A stretch of DNA of 64,000 bases from Agrobacterium sp. AGB01 (lineage in GTDB: Bacteria > Pseudomonadota > Alphaproteobacteria > Rhizobiales > Rhizobiaceae), in assembly GCF_014851585.1 (NCBI RefSeq), contig NZ_JACVAB010000001.1:682001-746000 (forward strand), read 5' to 3'. This document shows, piece after piece, positions 1-8,722 of this stretch (positions within the stretch are counted from its first letter, which is position 1; the number at the start of each line of letters is the position of its first letter). Both the position numbers and the translations under genes were made by a program. The notes beneath the pieces are model-generated. The model saw nothing but the letters and a program-made list of their open reading frames with translations. It was not told where the DNA came from and made no database searches.

Positions 1-636
1 GCGCCAATCATTTCGCTGGGCAAAGTTGGCCCGTCCGCAAAGTTTTCGTCGCGTAATGACAGTGCGTCGTTTGGTCTTCTCGATCAGGGAACGTTCCGCG
101 CCGGTGTTGCTGCAAAGCTGATCATGCCACGTGATGAGGGTGATTCTTCTGACCTTCGTGGCATGCAGAAAATCAAGCTCGGCGGTGAACTCGGTGGCTT
201 TGCTGAAGTCTACCCAACAGACTGGGTGCGTGTTCGCGGTGAAGTGCGCCAGGGCATACGCAGCCATAGCGGTGTCGTTGCCGATCTGTCAGCGGACATT
301 TTCACCGACATCACCCCCGGTCTGCAGATCTCGGCCGGTCCACGCGCGACATGGGTCAGCAACAAATATAACGACAAATATTACGGTGTAAGTTCTGCGG
401 CTGCCGCGTCCGGTGGTCCGTCGGCCTATAATCCCGATGGCGGTCTGCATTCTGCCGGTGTTGGTGCCGCCATCACCTGGAAGGCAACCGACAATATCGA
501 GCTGACATCCTTTGCCGAATACAAGCGCCTGATGGGCGACGCTGGCAAAAGCACGCTGGTCAGTGAACGTGGTTCGAAGAACCAGTTTGTTGTTGGTATA
601 GGCGCCAGCTACAAATTCGGGTTCAGCGTTCCTTAA
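1..636 (+). CDS. MipA/OmpV family outer-membrane protein (5' end missing)
   Basis: The reading frame is open from base 1, so the start and signal peptide lie outside the window. The visible 211 residues alternate polar and hydrophobic stretches as in an outer-membrane beta barrel. They match the C-terminal part of MipA/OmpV proteins: an early GPSAKF segment, a middle stretch around RVRGEVRQGIRSHSG, and a final strand FVVGIGASYKFGFSVP. Family members are barrels that in E. coli scaffold murein hydrolases; in rhizobia their role is mostly unassigned. The final residue is Pro rather than the usual aromatic residue, which is slightly atypical. Family assignment is from recognised sequence style, not a search. 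Confidence 0.8.
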   Translation, partial: APIISLGKVGPSAKFSSRNDSASFGLLDQGTFRAGVAAKLIMPRDEGDSSDLRGMQKIKLGGELGGFAEVYPTDWVRVRGEVRQGIRSHSGVVADLSADIFTDITPGLQISAGPRATWVSNKYNDKYYGVSSAAAASGGPSAYNPDGGLHSAGVGAAITWKATDNIELTSFAEYKRLMGDAGKSTLVSERGSKNQFVVGIGASYKFGFSVP

Positions 637-715
637 TCATCCTTGCTTTGCAAAAAGCGCGGGTTTAGAGCCTTTCCATGTCTCATGGTAGCAGGAAAGG
701 CTTGGAAACCCCGGT

Positions 716-1678
716 ATGGTTCACAATAGCGATATGACCGGCCGCGTTTCAGACGCGCCATCCGACAACTGGGTTTACCGACTGCTGCCACGGTGGGTCT
801 GGCCCTATGCGCAGCTTGCTCGTTGGGACCGCCCGATTGGCTGGCAGCTTCTGATGTGGCCGTGTTTCTGGTCAGCCGCCCTGGCGGCAAATGTCGCCAT
901 GGACGCCGGAACATTTTCATGGGGCCTGCTGGCCTTCCATCTTGTGCTGTTTTTTATCGGTTCGGTCGCCATGCGTGGTGCAGGCTGCACCTATAATGAT
1001 CTGGTCGATCACCAGATCGACATGGCCGTTGCCCGTACACGATCCCGCCCATTGCCATCAGGGCGGGTTACACGCAAACAGGCGAAGATTTTTATTGTGC
1101 TGCAATCGCTGGCCGGTCTCGTGGTGCTGTTGCAGTTTAATACCTTCTCTTGGGCGCTTGGCATTTTTTCGCTGATCTTTGTCGTCATCTATCCCTTTGC
1201 CAAAAGATTTACCGACTGGCCGCAGTTCTTCCTCGGTCTGGCCTTCTGCTGGGGTGCGCTGATGGGGTGGTCGGGACAGTTCGGCACTCTTGCACCGGCA
1301 GCATTCCTGCTTTACGGAGCGTCAATTGCCTGGACGATTGGCTATGATACGATCTACGCCCATCAGGACAAGGAAGACGACGAATTGGTCGGCGTACGTT
1401 CAACCGCTCGCCTGTTTGGCGACAACACACGTACGTGGCTTATTGGCCTTTACGGTTTGGCGCTTGTGCTGATGGTGATGTCTTTTGCATCTGCCGGCGT
1501 TGGCTTGCTGGCCTACGCAGGTGTTGCCGCTGCGGCAGGCATGTTCATTCGCCAGATCCTCGTGCTGGATATCAATGATGGCGACCAGTGCCTTGCACTG
1601 TTCAAGTCCAATACGCGGGTCGGCGCGCTGGTGTTTGCCGGTCTGTTATTACCGCTTACCGTCAATCTTCTTCAATAA
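716..1678 (+). CDS. ubiA: 4-hydroxybenzoate octaprenyltransferase
   Basis: Membrane prenyltransferase of ubiquinone biosynthesis: it attaches the polyprenyl tail to 4-hydroxybenzoate. At 320 residues it has the usual family length. The first Asp-rich motif is NDLVDHQID near residue 94, followed by RTRSRPLPSG. The second is around YDTIYAHQDKEDD near residue 210. These bind the Mg-diphosphate of the prenyl donor. Several hydrophobic helices follow. The start is uncertain: ATG at 716 has a weak GGAAA eight bases upstream, and ATG at 734 (MTGRVSDAP) is a credible alternative. A hairpin terminator follows at 1683, so it appears monocistronic. It is a paralogue of the heme O synthase CtaB at 42795. 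Confidence 0.92.
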   Translation: MVHNSDMTGRVSDAPSDNWVYRLLPRWVWPYAQLARWDRPIGWQLLMWPCFWSAALAANVAMDAGTFSWGLLAFHLVLFFIGSVAMRGAGCTYNDLVDHQIDMAVARTRSRPLPSGRVTRKQAKIFIVLQSLAGLVVLLQFNTFSWALGIFSLIFVVIYPFAKRFTDWPQFFLGLAFCWGALMGWSGQFGTLAPAAFLLYGASIAWTIGYDTIYAHQDKEDDELVGVRSTARLFGDNTRTWLIGLYGLALVLMVMSFASAGVGLLAYAGVAAAAGMFIRQILVLDINDGDQCLALFKSNTRVGALVFAGLLLPLTVNLLQ

Positions 1679-1682
1679 AGAA

Positions 1683-1719
1683 AACCCGGCAGGAATGAAT
1701 TCCGTGTCGGGTTCTTTTT
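1683..1719 (+). terminator. Rho-independent terminator after ubiA
   Basis: AACCCGGCAGGAA pairs imperfectly with TTCCGTGTCGGGTT around a short TGAA loop and is followed by a run of five T. It sits five bases after the ubiA stop and before the convergent DUF6101 stop at 1742. Confidence 0.8.
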
Positions 1720-1741
1720 GATCTGGAGATCACGTTTAAAG

Positions 1742-2314
1742 TCAGTTGCGTGCGATAATTTCTTTGCCTTCGATCTTCATCGCAACGCCAAGCTTGCCGG
1801 TGGATCGGCGAACCAGGAAACGTGGACGACGATTTGCGAAGTAGGAATGGCGACGGCGCGGACGAAGGTCCTGCGGGCGTGGGCCGCCAATATGGTCTTC
1901 CAACGGACGGGCAACGCCATCTGCTTCAACCATCAGCATCGGAATGCGATAGGTTTCAGACCAGTTGCGCCAGTCGGCAGCAATATCACAGAGATCATGG
2001 GCTACCAGCAGCGGAATGCACAGGGCAGGGTCCTCGTGGTGCAGTTCCAGTGTTACGGTAACCTGACCATCACCATGGTCGATGGCGCGGGCGGCAACAC
2101 CCTTGAAAGCGCGTGCTGGCAGGGCAAAGGAAAGCGGCAGGCCGCTTGAATTGAGTGTTTTCTTGAGTACGGCACCGCGTTCATCAAGTGTAATGACAAC
2201 GTCGGAACATCCGTCGCGGACTCCATAAGTGACCTGTTGCGGAAACCGCGCTGGATCGAGTCTGAGTGTCGCTGCGGCCCATTCGGGCTTCAAAACCGTA
2301 TTTGTCATATTCAT
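1742..2314 (-). CDS. DUF6101 family protein
   Basis: A 190-residue cytoplasmic protein without signal peptide or membrane segment. It resembles the uncharacterised DUF6101 family of Hyphomicrobiales, recalled from memory. Visible features are an N-terminal RLDPARFP segment, a central region rich in short beta-like stretches (VTVTLELHHEDPALCIPL), and a very basic C-terminal third (DLRPRRRHSYFANRRPRFL). This suggests an RNA, DNA or membrane-surface partner, but no function is known. The start ATG at 2314 lies four bases after AGGG; ATG at 2308 is also possible. The leader upstream contains two stacked hairpins (see 2330-2376). Confidence 0.65.
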   Translation of the reverse strand: MNMTNTVLKPEWAAATLRLDPARFPQQVTYGVRDGCSDVVITLDERGAVLKKTLNSSGLPLSFALPARAFKGVAARAIDHGDGQVTVTLELHHEDPALCIPLLVAHDLCDIAADWRNWSETYRIPMLMVEADGVARPLEDHIGGPRPQDLRPRRRHSYFANRRPRFLVRRSTGKLGVAMKIEGKEIIARN

Positions 2315-2654
2315 GCAACCCTTGTTTTACCTGAGAGCCTTTTGGGCATCTCCCGGGACTTTTCGTCCTCTGATGATGTGAACATAGCGCCTGCTCATTC
2401 TGGACCGCTTAAAAAACGAGGTTAAAAAACTTTGCATTCCCAGATGGTTAGCAAAGTGCCCAATGATCAGGGTTGCGGAAGTGTGAACGGAGACAGTGCA
2501 ATTTTCTCCAATTGGCCACGGCAGAGGTCCCATGGTTCAAGCTCCGGGCAAGGCTACACGGGCATTTTGCCAATCTCGGAGTTCTGTGCGATTTTATCGG
2601 ACGGAATTGCTTGGTTTTGTTTTGCGGTGGAATTTACGCGAAGGAATACGCGCA
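2315..2654. other. Divergent intergenic region between DUF6101 and DUF1217 genes
   Basis: A 340-base non-coding stretch. On the minus side (2330-2376) it holds two consecutive hairpins in the leader of the DUF6101 gene. T-rich and A-rich runs at 2409-2429 probably mark promoter DNA. On the plus side I see only the AAGGA ribosome-binding site (2641-2645) of the DUF1217 gene. An in-frame extension of that gene runs back to 2496, but it lacks conserved protein character and a good ribosome-binding site. Confidence 0.5.
2330..2376 (-). promoter_or_regulatory. Two-hairpin 5' leader of the DUF6101 gene
   Basis: Read on the minus strand, GGACgaaaAGTCC forms a small stem-loop. It is followed by a second one, GAG-at-GCC-caaaa-GGC-t-CTC, ending in CTCTCAGGTAAAA about 15 bases before the DUF6101 start. 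The CTCTCAGG end resembles the closing strand of a glycine riboswitch, but the intervening loop is far too short for that aptamer. It may be a cis-regulatory leader of unknown type. Confidence 0.35.
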
Positions 2655-5240
2655 ATGGTGTCGACTTATCTCAGCTACGATTTGATAAACCGGGACATGA
2701 AAACCAGTTTGTCACGCGTTGCCCAGCAAAACATGACCGCCCGGCAAACCGAGTATTACAAGGAGAACATCGGCAAGGTGAAAACCGTCGATGAGTTTCT
2801 GGATAATTACCAGCTCTATACGTATGCCATGGAAGCCTTCGGTCTGTCCGACATGAGCTATGCCAAGGCGTTTATGAAGAAAGTGCTTGAGAGCGACCTG
2901 AATGATTCAAACAGCTTTGCCAACAAGCTCACCGACACTCGTTACCGCCAGTTTGCTGAGGCGTTCAATTTCAGCACACCCACCAGCACGTTGCAGTCGG
3001 ATTCGCAGCTGGAAGCGATGATCGGCCTCTACAACACCAATGTTGCGGATGCGGACTCGGCGATTACCGAAGAAAATCGCTATTACAATGTGATGATCAA
3101 GACGATTGATAACGTCGACAAGCTTATGCAGAACGAGCGCCTTCGCTCCTATACGCTCAGTGTCTTCGGGATTGATCAGCAGTATTTCTCCTATGCCAAC
3201 ATCAGGGGATTGCTGACCAGCGATACAGATGATCCCAACAGCTATTTCAACATTACCTACGGCGCTAAATACGGCGCCAATGCCACACGTCTGGCCGAGA
3301 TTAACACCACGCTGACCGAAATCACCGGGCGTGCCACAGCCATCACCAAGGTCAGTGACCTCAATAGCGCGATTACCAAGGGTGATGCCCTTCAGGTGCA
3401 GATTGATGCGGCACAGGAGGAACTGGACAATGGCGGTGACGAGGAAACACTAACTGCCAAGATCGAAGATCTAAAAACTCAGCTCGCCAGCGTGTGGAGC
3501 AAGGTCAGCGTTACCGACCGTGATGCAGCGCAAGCTGCAATCACCACCAATCAGGCGCTGATTGACGATTATAACACCCGTCTTCCAGCCGTTGGCACTG
3601 AGACAACGGCCCTGACCACGAAGTTGAATGCCGAAAAGACCACGCTGACGAAGACCAATTCTGATCTGGATGTCTTCCGTGCCCTTGCCGATGCGTTTGA
3701 TTTCAACGCCGATGGCACCGTAGCCCCAGGCAGTGCCCAGACGGAAGAAAACCGTCTGGTGATGAACAACGCCTATATCCTGACCAACCCTCGTTCAACT
3801 ATCGCCAAGGCCGAACTGGAGCGAGATTACTTTCTGAGCAAGATCAACACGATCACCTCGGTCGAACAGATTGCTGGCGGTGGTGGTGTGACCGGTGACG
3901 CACGCCTTCTGGCCTATATCCAGACTGCGTTTAACCTGACTGATGCGACGATCATGCCGGCAACGATCAAGAACATTCTGACGGCCGACCTGAGCGACCC
4001 GACCAATTATATCGCAACAGTCGGCAAAAATGACGAGCGGTATATTGCGTTGAGAAACGCATTCAATTTCCAGTCGGATGGTACGCTTGCCGACGGCACT
4101 CTGCCACAGACGTCTGAACAGAGCCGTATTACCAATATGGGCTATATGAGCTACCATAATGACAAGGATGAAGCTGCCGACGAAAAGGCCCTTGCTTCGT
4201 TCAAGACCCAGATTGCCACGGTCACGTCGCTGTCGACCTTTATGACCAACACCAGCGTTTATAGCTATGCACTTAAGGCTGTTGGTCTCGATCCGAACAC
4301 GGAAAGCGAACGCACCATTAAAGAAGTACTGAAAAGCGACCTTCAGGACCCGAAGAGCTTTGTCTACACCCTGAAGGACGAACGCTACGTCAAGCTGGCG
4401 GAGCTTTTCAACTTCAAGTCGGATGGCACAATAGGCGCGCCGGTTCTCGCCCAGTCGGAGCTTGACGTACAGACCGTGGCGGCCGCCTATATCAACGGTC
4501 GTTCGGCATTCGGCACCGAAGACGAAAAGACCCTCGCGAAAAAAGAGTCCGAATATTACACGGAAGAAATTCAGAAGATCAAATCCCTCAAGGACTTGCT
4601 GGGCAATGCCAGACTGCTGGCCTTTGCGATGGAAGCTTTCGACATTGATCCGGCCAGCGTCACGACCGAACAACTCTACAAGATTTTCACGTCCGATCTG
4701 GACGATCCGAAAAGCTACATCAATACGGAAGCCGACACCTCTTTCCGCAGGCTGGTAACCTCCTTCAATTTTGACACAGAAGGTAACCTGATGCGCGAGG
4801 ACCGCGCCTCCATTCAAAACCGTAGCGGTCTTTATGAGACGCTCGACAACTATCTGCAGCAGACCTTGGAAACCCAAGCGGGTGAAGACAATGCCGGTGT
4901 TCGTCTTGCGCTGTATTTCCAGCGTATGGCCAAGGATACGACGTCCTATTACACCATTCTTGGCGATACAGCGCTTCAGAAGTTCATTACGACGACCTTC
5001 GAAATTCCTGATGAAATGGCCAATGCGGAAGTCGATACGCAGGTGACGATGATGAAGAAATACTTCGACATCGAGGACTTTCAGGACGAAGAAAAGGTCA
5101 AGAAGCTGATCTCACGCTTCACCGTCATGTATGACATGGTCAATGGAAGCTACAATCCGACACTGGCCATGTTCAGCGGGTCGACAACTATCAGCGTCGA
5201 CACGTTGATGGCGGTAGCAACGCTCGGTTCGTCGCGGTAA
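2655..5240 (+). CDS. Large DUF1217 repeat protein (flagellar-associated family)
   Basis: An 861-residue protein built from about six degenerate copies of a unit of roughly 110-150 residues. Each unit carries an aromatic-rich helix, then a segment like ESDLNDSNSFANKL / TSDLDDPKSYINT / KSDLQDPKSFVYTL, then a closing AFNF, LFNF or SFNF element. This is the DUF1217 signature; that family is usually encoded in rhizobial flagellar regions. A long coiled-coil-like stretch rich in Ala, Gln, Lys and Thr separates the second and third units (about residues 220-340). There is no signal peptide or membrane helix. ATG at 2655 was chosen because AAGGA lies nine bases upstream and MVSTYLSYDLINRDM is the typical family start. 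No flagellar gene is nearby, so the role is inferred only from the family. Confidence 0.85.
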   Translation: MVSTYLSYDLINRDMKTSLSRVAQQNMTARQTEYYKENIGKVKTVDEFLDNYQLYTYAMEAFGLSDMSYAKAFMKKVLESDLNDSNSFANKLTDTRYRQFAEAFNFSTPTSTLQSDSQLEAMIGLYNTNVADADSAITEENRYYNVMIKTIDNVDKLMQNERLRSYTLSVFGIDQQYFSYANIRGLLTSDTDDPNSYFNITYGAKYGANATRLAEINTTLTEITGRATAITKVSDLNSAITKGDALQVQIDAAQEELDNGGDEETLTAKIEDLKTQLASVWSKVSVTDRDAAQAAITTNQALIDDYNTRLPAVGTETTALTTKLNAEKTTLTKTNSDLDVFRALADAFDFNADGTVAPGSAQTEENRLVMNNAYILTNPRSTIAKAELERDYFLSKINTITSVEQIAGGGGVTGDARLLAYIQTAFNLTDATIMPATIKNILTADLSDPTNYIATVGKNDERYIALRNAFNFQSDGTLADGTLPQTSEQSRITNMGYMSYHNDKDEAADEKALASFKTQIATVTSLSTFMTNTSVYSYALKAVGLDPNTESERTIKEVLKSDLQDPKSFVYTLKDERYVKLAELFNFKSDGTIGAPVLAQSELDVQTVAAAYINGRSAFGTEDEKTLAKKESEYYTEEIQKIKSLKDLLGNARLLAFAMEAFDIDPASVTTEQLYKIFTSDLDDPKSYINTEADTSFRRLVTSFNFDTEGNLMREDRASIQNRSGLYETLDNYLQQTLETQAGEDNAGVRLALYFQRMAKDTTSYYTILGDTALQKFITTTFEIPDEMANAEVDTQVTMMKKYFDIEDFQDEEKVKKLISRFTVMYDMVNGSYNPTLAMFSGSTTISVDTLMAVATLGSSR

Positions 5241-5244
5241 TCGC

Positions 5245-5261
5245 AACAGGCGGTGCCTGTT
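5245..5261. terminator. Short convergent hairpin
   Basis: AACAGGC and GCCTGTT form a perfect 7-bp stem with a GGT loop, exactly between the stops of the convergent DUF1217 and FAD-oxidase genes. No T-run follows, so termination is only a guess. Confidence 0.35.
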
Positions 5262-6693
5262 ATGGCGTCGCTATGACCTTGCCGGGGTTCATGATGCCGG
5301 CAGGGTCAAAAGCGGACTTGATGCGCCGCATGAGATCGATCTCGATACCATCCCTGATATGGGCAAGTTCGTCGCGCTTCAGCTGACCAATGCCGTGTTC
5401 AGCCGAGATTGACCCGCCACAAGACAGTACCAGCTGATGCACGACGGCATTGACCTCGCGCCAGCGACCAATGAATTCTGCCTTGTCTGCTCCAATTGGC
5501 TGGGAAATATTATAATGGATGTTGCCATCACCCATATGGCCGAAGGCGCAGATACGGGCATCAGGAATAACCTGCAAAACAGCCGTCTCTGCCGCTGCCA
5601 TAAATTCCGGGATGCTGGAAACCGGCACTGACACGTCGTGTTTGATCGAACCGCCTTCTGGGCGCTGCGCTTCCGACATGCTTTCACGCATATGCCAGAT
5701 TGCCTGACGTTGTGCGTCTGATGTCGCAATGACGGCATCCTCAACGATACCGTTTTCCAGGCCATGCTCCAGCAGGACCTGCATCATCGCATCGGCTGCA
5801 TCGCTGGAGTCGGATGTCGAGATATCGATCAGCACATACCAGGCATGTGGCCGTGCCAGCGGATCCCTGACACCGGGAATGTGTTTGGTCGTGAACTCAA
5901 CACCGAGGCGCGGCATCAATTCAAAGCCGGTAAGGGCAGACCCGCACAGGCTGGTTGCTTTTTCAAACAGCGTCAAGGCAGCATCAGGGCTCGCCAAGCC
6001 GACAAAAGCAACCTGATGGCCGAGCGGTTTGGGAAACAGTTTCAAAACGGCGGCGGTAATGACCCCAAGCGTACCTTCCGAGCCGATGAACAGATCCCGC
6101 AGATCATAACCCGTATTGTCTTTTTTCAGCTTGCGAAGACCGTTCCAGATTTCACCTGTCGGTAAAACCACCTCGAGGCCAAGGCAAAGCTGGCGCGTAT
6201 TGCCATACGCCAGAACGGCAGTGCCACCGGCATTGGTGGCGAGGTTGCCGCCGATGCGGCAGGACCCCTGTGATGCCAGCGTCAACGGAAACATGCGGTT
6301 TACACCGTCGGCTGCCGTATGAATGTCTTCAAGGATGCAGCCGGCGTCGGCAACAATGACATTGGCCACGGCATCGATTTCACGCACTTTGTTCATACGT
6401 TCCAGTGACAGAATGATATCGCAGGCTCCGGCCCGTGGAGTCTGACCGCCAACAAGGCCGGTATTGCCGGTTTGTGGAACGATGGCCGTGCCGGTTTTGC
6501 TCGCCAGCTTCATGATCTCGGCAACTTCTTCTGTCGAAGCAGGTTTCAGCAGCAAGGGCGATGTGCCCTGGTAAAGACCACGGTTTTCGACAAGGCGCGG
6601 CGCGAGTTCGGCCTGATCGCGAATGGCGTGGCTTGCACCGACAATGGCTGTGAACTGTGCAATGAGATCGTCTGAAAAAGCGGCAACAGTCAT
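5260..6693 (-). CDS. FAD-binding oxidoreductase (GlcD / D-2-hydroxyacid dehydrogenase type)
   Basis: A 477-residue flavoprotein of the FAD_binding_4 / FAD-oxidase C family. The PCMH-type FAD site is seen in PQTGNTGLVGGQTP (about residues 73-86), with RIGGNLATNAGGTAVLAYG (about 146-164) and FIGSEGTLGVIT further on. The C-terminal catalytic half contains AFGHMGDGNIHYNI and SISAEHGIGQ, typical of D-lactate, glycolate and D-2-hydroxyglutarate dehydrogenases. The exact substrate cannot be read from sequence; D-2-hydroxyglutarate is a frequent one for proteins of this length. It is 31 bases downstream of the Sua5-type gene on the same strand and is probably co-transcribed with it. Confidence 0.85.
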   Translation of the reverse strand: MTVAAFSDDLIAQFTAIVGASHAIRDQAELAPRLVENRGLYQGTSPLLLKPASTEEVAEIMKLASKTGTAIVPQTGNTGLVGGQTPRAGACDIILSLERMNKVREIDAVANVIVADAGCILEDIHTAADGVNRMFPLTLASQGSCRIGGNLATNAGGTAVLAYGNTRQLCLGLEVVLPTGEIWNGLRKLKKDNTGYDLRDLFIGSEGTLGVITAAVLKLFPKPLGHQVAFVGLASPDAALTLFEKATSLCGSALTGFELMPRLGVEFTTKHIPGVRDPLARPHAWYVLIDISTSDSSDAADAMMQVLLEHGLENGIVEDAVIATSDAQRQAIWHMRESMSEAQRPEGGSIKHDVSVPVSSIPEFMAAAETAVLQVIPDARICAFGHMGDGNIHYNISQPIGADKAEFIGRWREVNAVVHQLVLSCGGSISAEHGIGQLKRDELAHIRDGIEIDLMRRIKSAFDPAGIMNPGKVIATP

Positions 6694-6724
6694 CTTTCAC
6701 CTTTATCGTGGAGATTGCTGGATC

Positions 6725-7705
6725 TTATGAACGGGGTGCGGCGGCTCGTGCCAGTCGATCATTGATCGCTTCACCGAGGCCATGCCGCGGAATGGCGGTA
6801 ACCGCGATGCTGGCTGCCCCGCTGGCATCCGCCAGTTTGAGATATCCGAAAAGATTTGTAGCGGCCTCGGCCAGATCACCAGACGGGCTAAGGTTGAGAA
6901 CGACCTGGGCTTTGTCCTGTCCCTGCAGCGGCGCGATTTCACCGAAGGCAATAAGGGCTTCGCCTGCGTCAACCGACGTGGCTTGCAGACGCACGGCCGC
7001 ACCCGGCGCATAGTGGGAGGCCAGCATGCCCGGTGCTTCAATGGCTGGCGATGCCGTTTTGGACCGCAACAATTTTTTGCCCGCAACCCGTTCAATGTCC
7101 TGTGAGGCAAGACCGCCCGGCCGTAACAGTCGCAAACTGCCGTCGTCTTCAACTTTGATGATGGTGGATTCGACGCCAACTTCGGCGGAACCTGCGTCCA
7201 GCACCAGCTTGATTTTTTCGCCCAGATCATCTTCGACATGCGACGCACTTGTGGGGCTGATCTTTCCGGAGCTGTTGGCGCTTGGTGCAGCCAGCGGTCG
7301 ATCAAATGTCTTGATAAGCTCACCGGCAAAACCCTGCGGCACACGAATACCGACCGTATCGAGACCGGCAGTGGCCAGTGGATGAATGCCGCTGTTGTCT
7401 TTTAACGGCAAAACGATGGTTAGCGGGCCTGGCCAGAAAGCCTTCGCCAGCGCAAGAGACAAGTCGTCGAACTTTGCGTAGCGCTGCGCCATCTCAAGAT
7501 CAGACATATGGCAGATCAATGGATTGAAACGTGGGCGGCCCTTGGTCTCGTAAATGCGTGTAATCGCTGCGGGATTAGTCGCATCGGCAGCCAGGCCGTA
7601 AACGGTTTCCGTTGGAATTGCCACAGGGTAACCGTCGCCGAGAATTGCGGAGGCAACCTCAAGGGCTTCCTGGGGATGTATATGGATATTGATATGCCGA
7701 GCCAT
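6725..7705 (-). CDS. L-threonylcarbamoyladenylate synthase (Sua5/YrdC type)
   Basis: Makes threonylcarbamoyl-AMP from threonine, bicarbonate and ATP, the first step of t6A modification of tRNAs that read ANN codons. The YrdC domain fills about residues 10-205: PVAIPTETVYGLAADATN, KGRPRFNPLICH, APSANSSGKISPT and VESTIIKVEDDG are its nucleotide and threonine-binding segments. The C-terminal 110 residues form the additional Sua5 domain, joined by SHYAPGAAVRL, so this is the long Sua5 form (326 residues) rather than short TsaC. It precedes the FAD-oxidase gene in the same direction. Confidence 0.9.
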   Translation of the reverse strand: MARHINIHIHPQEALEVASAILGDGYPVAIPTETVYGLAADATNPAAITRIYETKGRPRFNPLICHMSDLEMAQRYAKFDDLSLALAKAFWPGPLTIVLPLKDNSGIHPLATAGLDTVGIRVPQGFAGELIKTFDRPLAAPSANSSGKISPTSASHVEDDLGEKIKLVLDAGSAEVGVESTIIKVEDDGSLRLLRPGGLASQDIERVAGKKLLRSKTASPAIEAPGMLASHYAPGAAVRLQATSVDAGEALIAFGEIAPLQGQDKAQVVLNLSPSGDLAEAATNLFGYLKLADASGAASIAVTAIPRHGLGEAINDRLARAAAPRS

Positions 7706-7794
7706 CTAAATGCACCGTTCCTGTGGTGTGGTGCATAGCGCATTTTAGGTCCGCCTGTGAAGCGCACATTATCATTGCGCCACGGGCGGTCTGT

Positions 7795-8406
7795 TTACAT
7801 TGCCATGATGAGTTTGCGCATTTCTTCCGTACGCGCACCAAGCGTCAGTACGTTTTTCAACGCGACCTTGGGGTCATGCGTGCGAAACAGCAGACCGTCC
7901 TTGTGAACCGAACGATCGATCTCAACGCTGTGGCCGTTGACCGCATTCATCGCGATGGCAAAATACATGCGGGAATAGCGTGGATCGATCTCAACGAAGA
8001 AACCGTCCTTCTCACCACCGATTTCCGCGAAAAAATTCGCAAAATAGAACGACCAAAGGATCTGTCGGCGCATGTCGAAACTGGTTTTCGACGCAGTCAC
8101 GTGGCAGTAGCCAAGATGTGGGCTGTCTTCGAGCGTCTTGTGAAAGATCATGCTCGGGAATTGGATCGACCGGTGGAAATTGTTGAGGTGGGAGTGCGTC
8201 TTGTATCCCGCCGTTTCGAGCTTACGGCCGGTTCGGTCCGCAACCTCGTCATGCGTCATGTAACGCTTTTCTTCGGGCAACCAGCGTTCTTCGTAACGCA
8301 GGATGCGCCCGGTCCGCAGGAATTCCGAATGCATATTGCGCGCACGGGCAGGGGCCTTCTTGCGCGCACTGGCGTCGTAATAACGGATACGTGTTCCCTG
8401 TTCCAC
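7795..8406 (-). CDS. Uncharacterised protein (possibly DUF6656 family)
   Basis: A 203-residue soluble protein with no signal or membrane segment. I do not recognise a characterised family; it resembles proteins labelled DUF6656 in rhizobia, from memory only. Visible features are a basic N-terminus (ARKKAPARARNMHSEFLRTG), a His-rich middle (YKTHSHLNNFHRSIQFPSM), an aromatic stretch (ILWSFYFANFFAEIG) and a charged C-terminus. It starts with GTG, with GGAGA placed eight bases before it. It lies divergently to the Rieske oxygenase gene across a shared 316-base region. Confidence 0.6.
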   Translation of the reverse strand: MEQGTRIRYYDASARKKAPARARNMHSEFLRTGRILRYEERWLPEEKRYMTHDEVADRTGRKLETAGYKTHSHLNNFHRSIQFPSMIFHKTLEDSPHLGYCHVTASKTSFDMRRQILWSFYFANFFAEIGGEKDGFFVEIDPRYSRMYFAIAMNAVNGHSVEIDRSVHKDGLLFRTHDPKVALKNVLTLGARTEEMRKLIMAM

Positions 8407-8722
8407 GCGACAGGTTCTCCATGGTCACTGGGACATCAGTTTATATTTAAGGAGTTAATACACGGTTTCCGGCGATTTTCTTCACAGGTGGCATGTCTGG
8501 TTGCGACTTCGTGTGTCGGAAATCAAATTAAACTATTGATTATAAACAATGATGTAGATCACGGCATTGTTTGGCCATGTCGCAAATTGTCGCCAATGCG
8601 GAAAACCATGTCGCTGTTTGCGCACCTGCGCCCTTTCAGGCGTGATTAGATGTTCACATACCGTTGAAACAGCAGTTGGAGTGCCTCTTCGACATTCTGT
8701 TTTGCCAATGAGGAATGTGGCC
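8407..8722. other. Divergent promoter region, unrecognised gene / Rieske oxygenase
   Basis: A 316-base gap between divergent genes. The AT-rich part (about 8522-8556, with TTGATTATAAACAATGAT) is the likely promoter zone. An in-frame leftward extension of the oxygenase ORF to 8567 is Cys- and Arg-rich and not conserved in style, so I treat it as non-coding. I recognise no regulator box. Confidence 0.4.

Noticed and set aside
2330-2376. Glycine riboswitch before the DUF6101 gene
   Set aside because: Only the CTCTCAGG-like closing strand is present; the loop between the pairing strands is about 12 bases, far too short for the glycine aptamer core.
3795-4877. Minus-strand ORF of 360 codons inside the DUF1217 gene
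   Set aside because: Its apparent repeats mirror the repeats of the plus-strand protein; no independent protein character.
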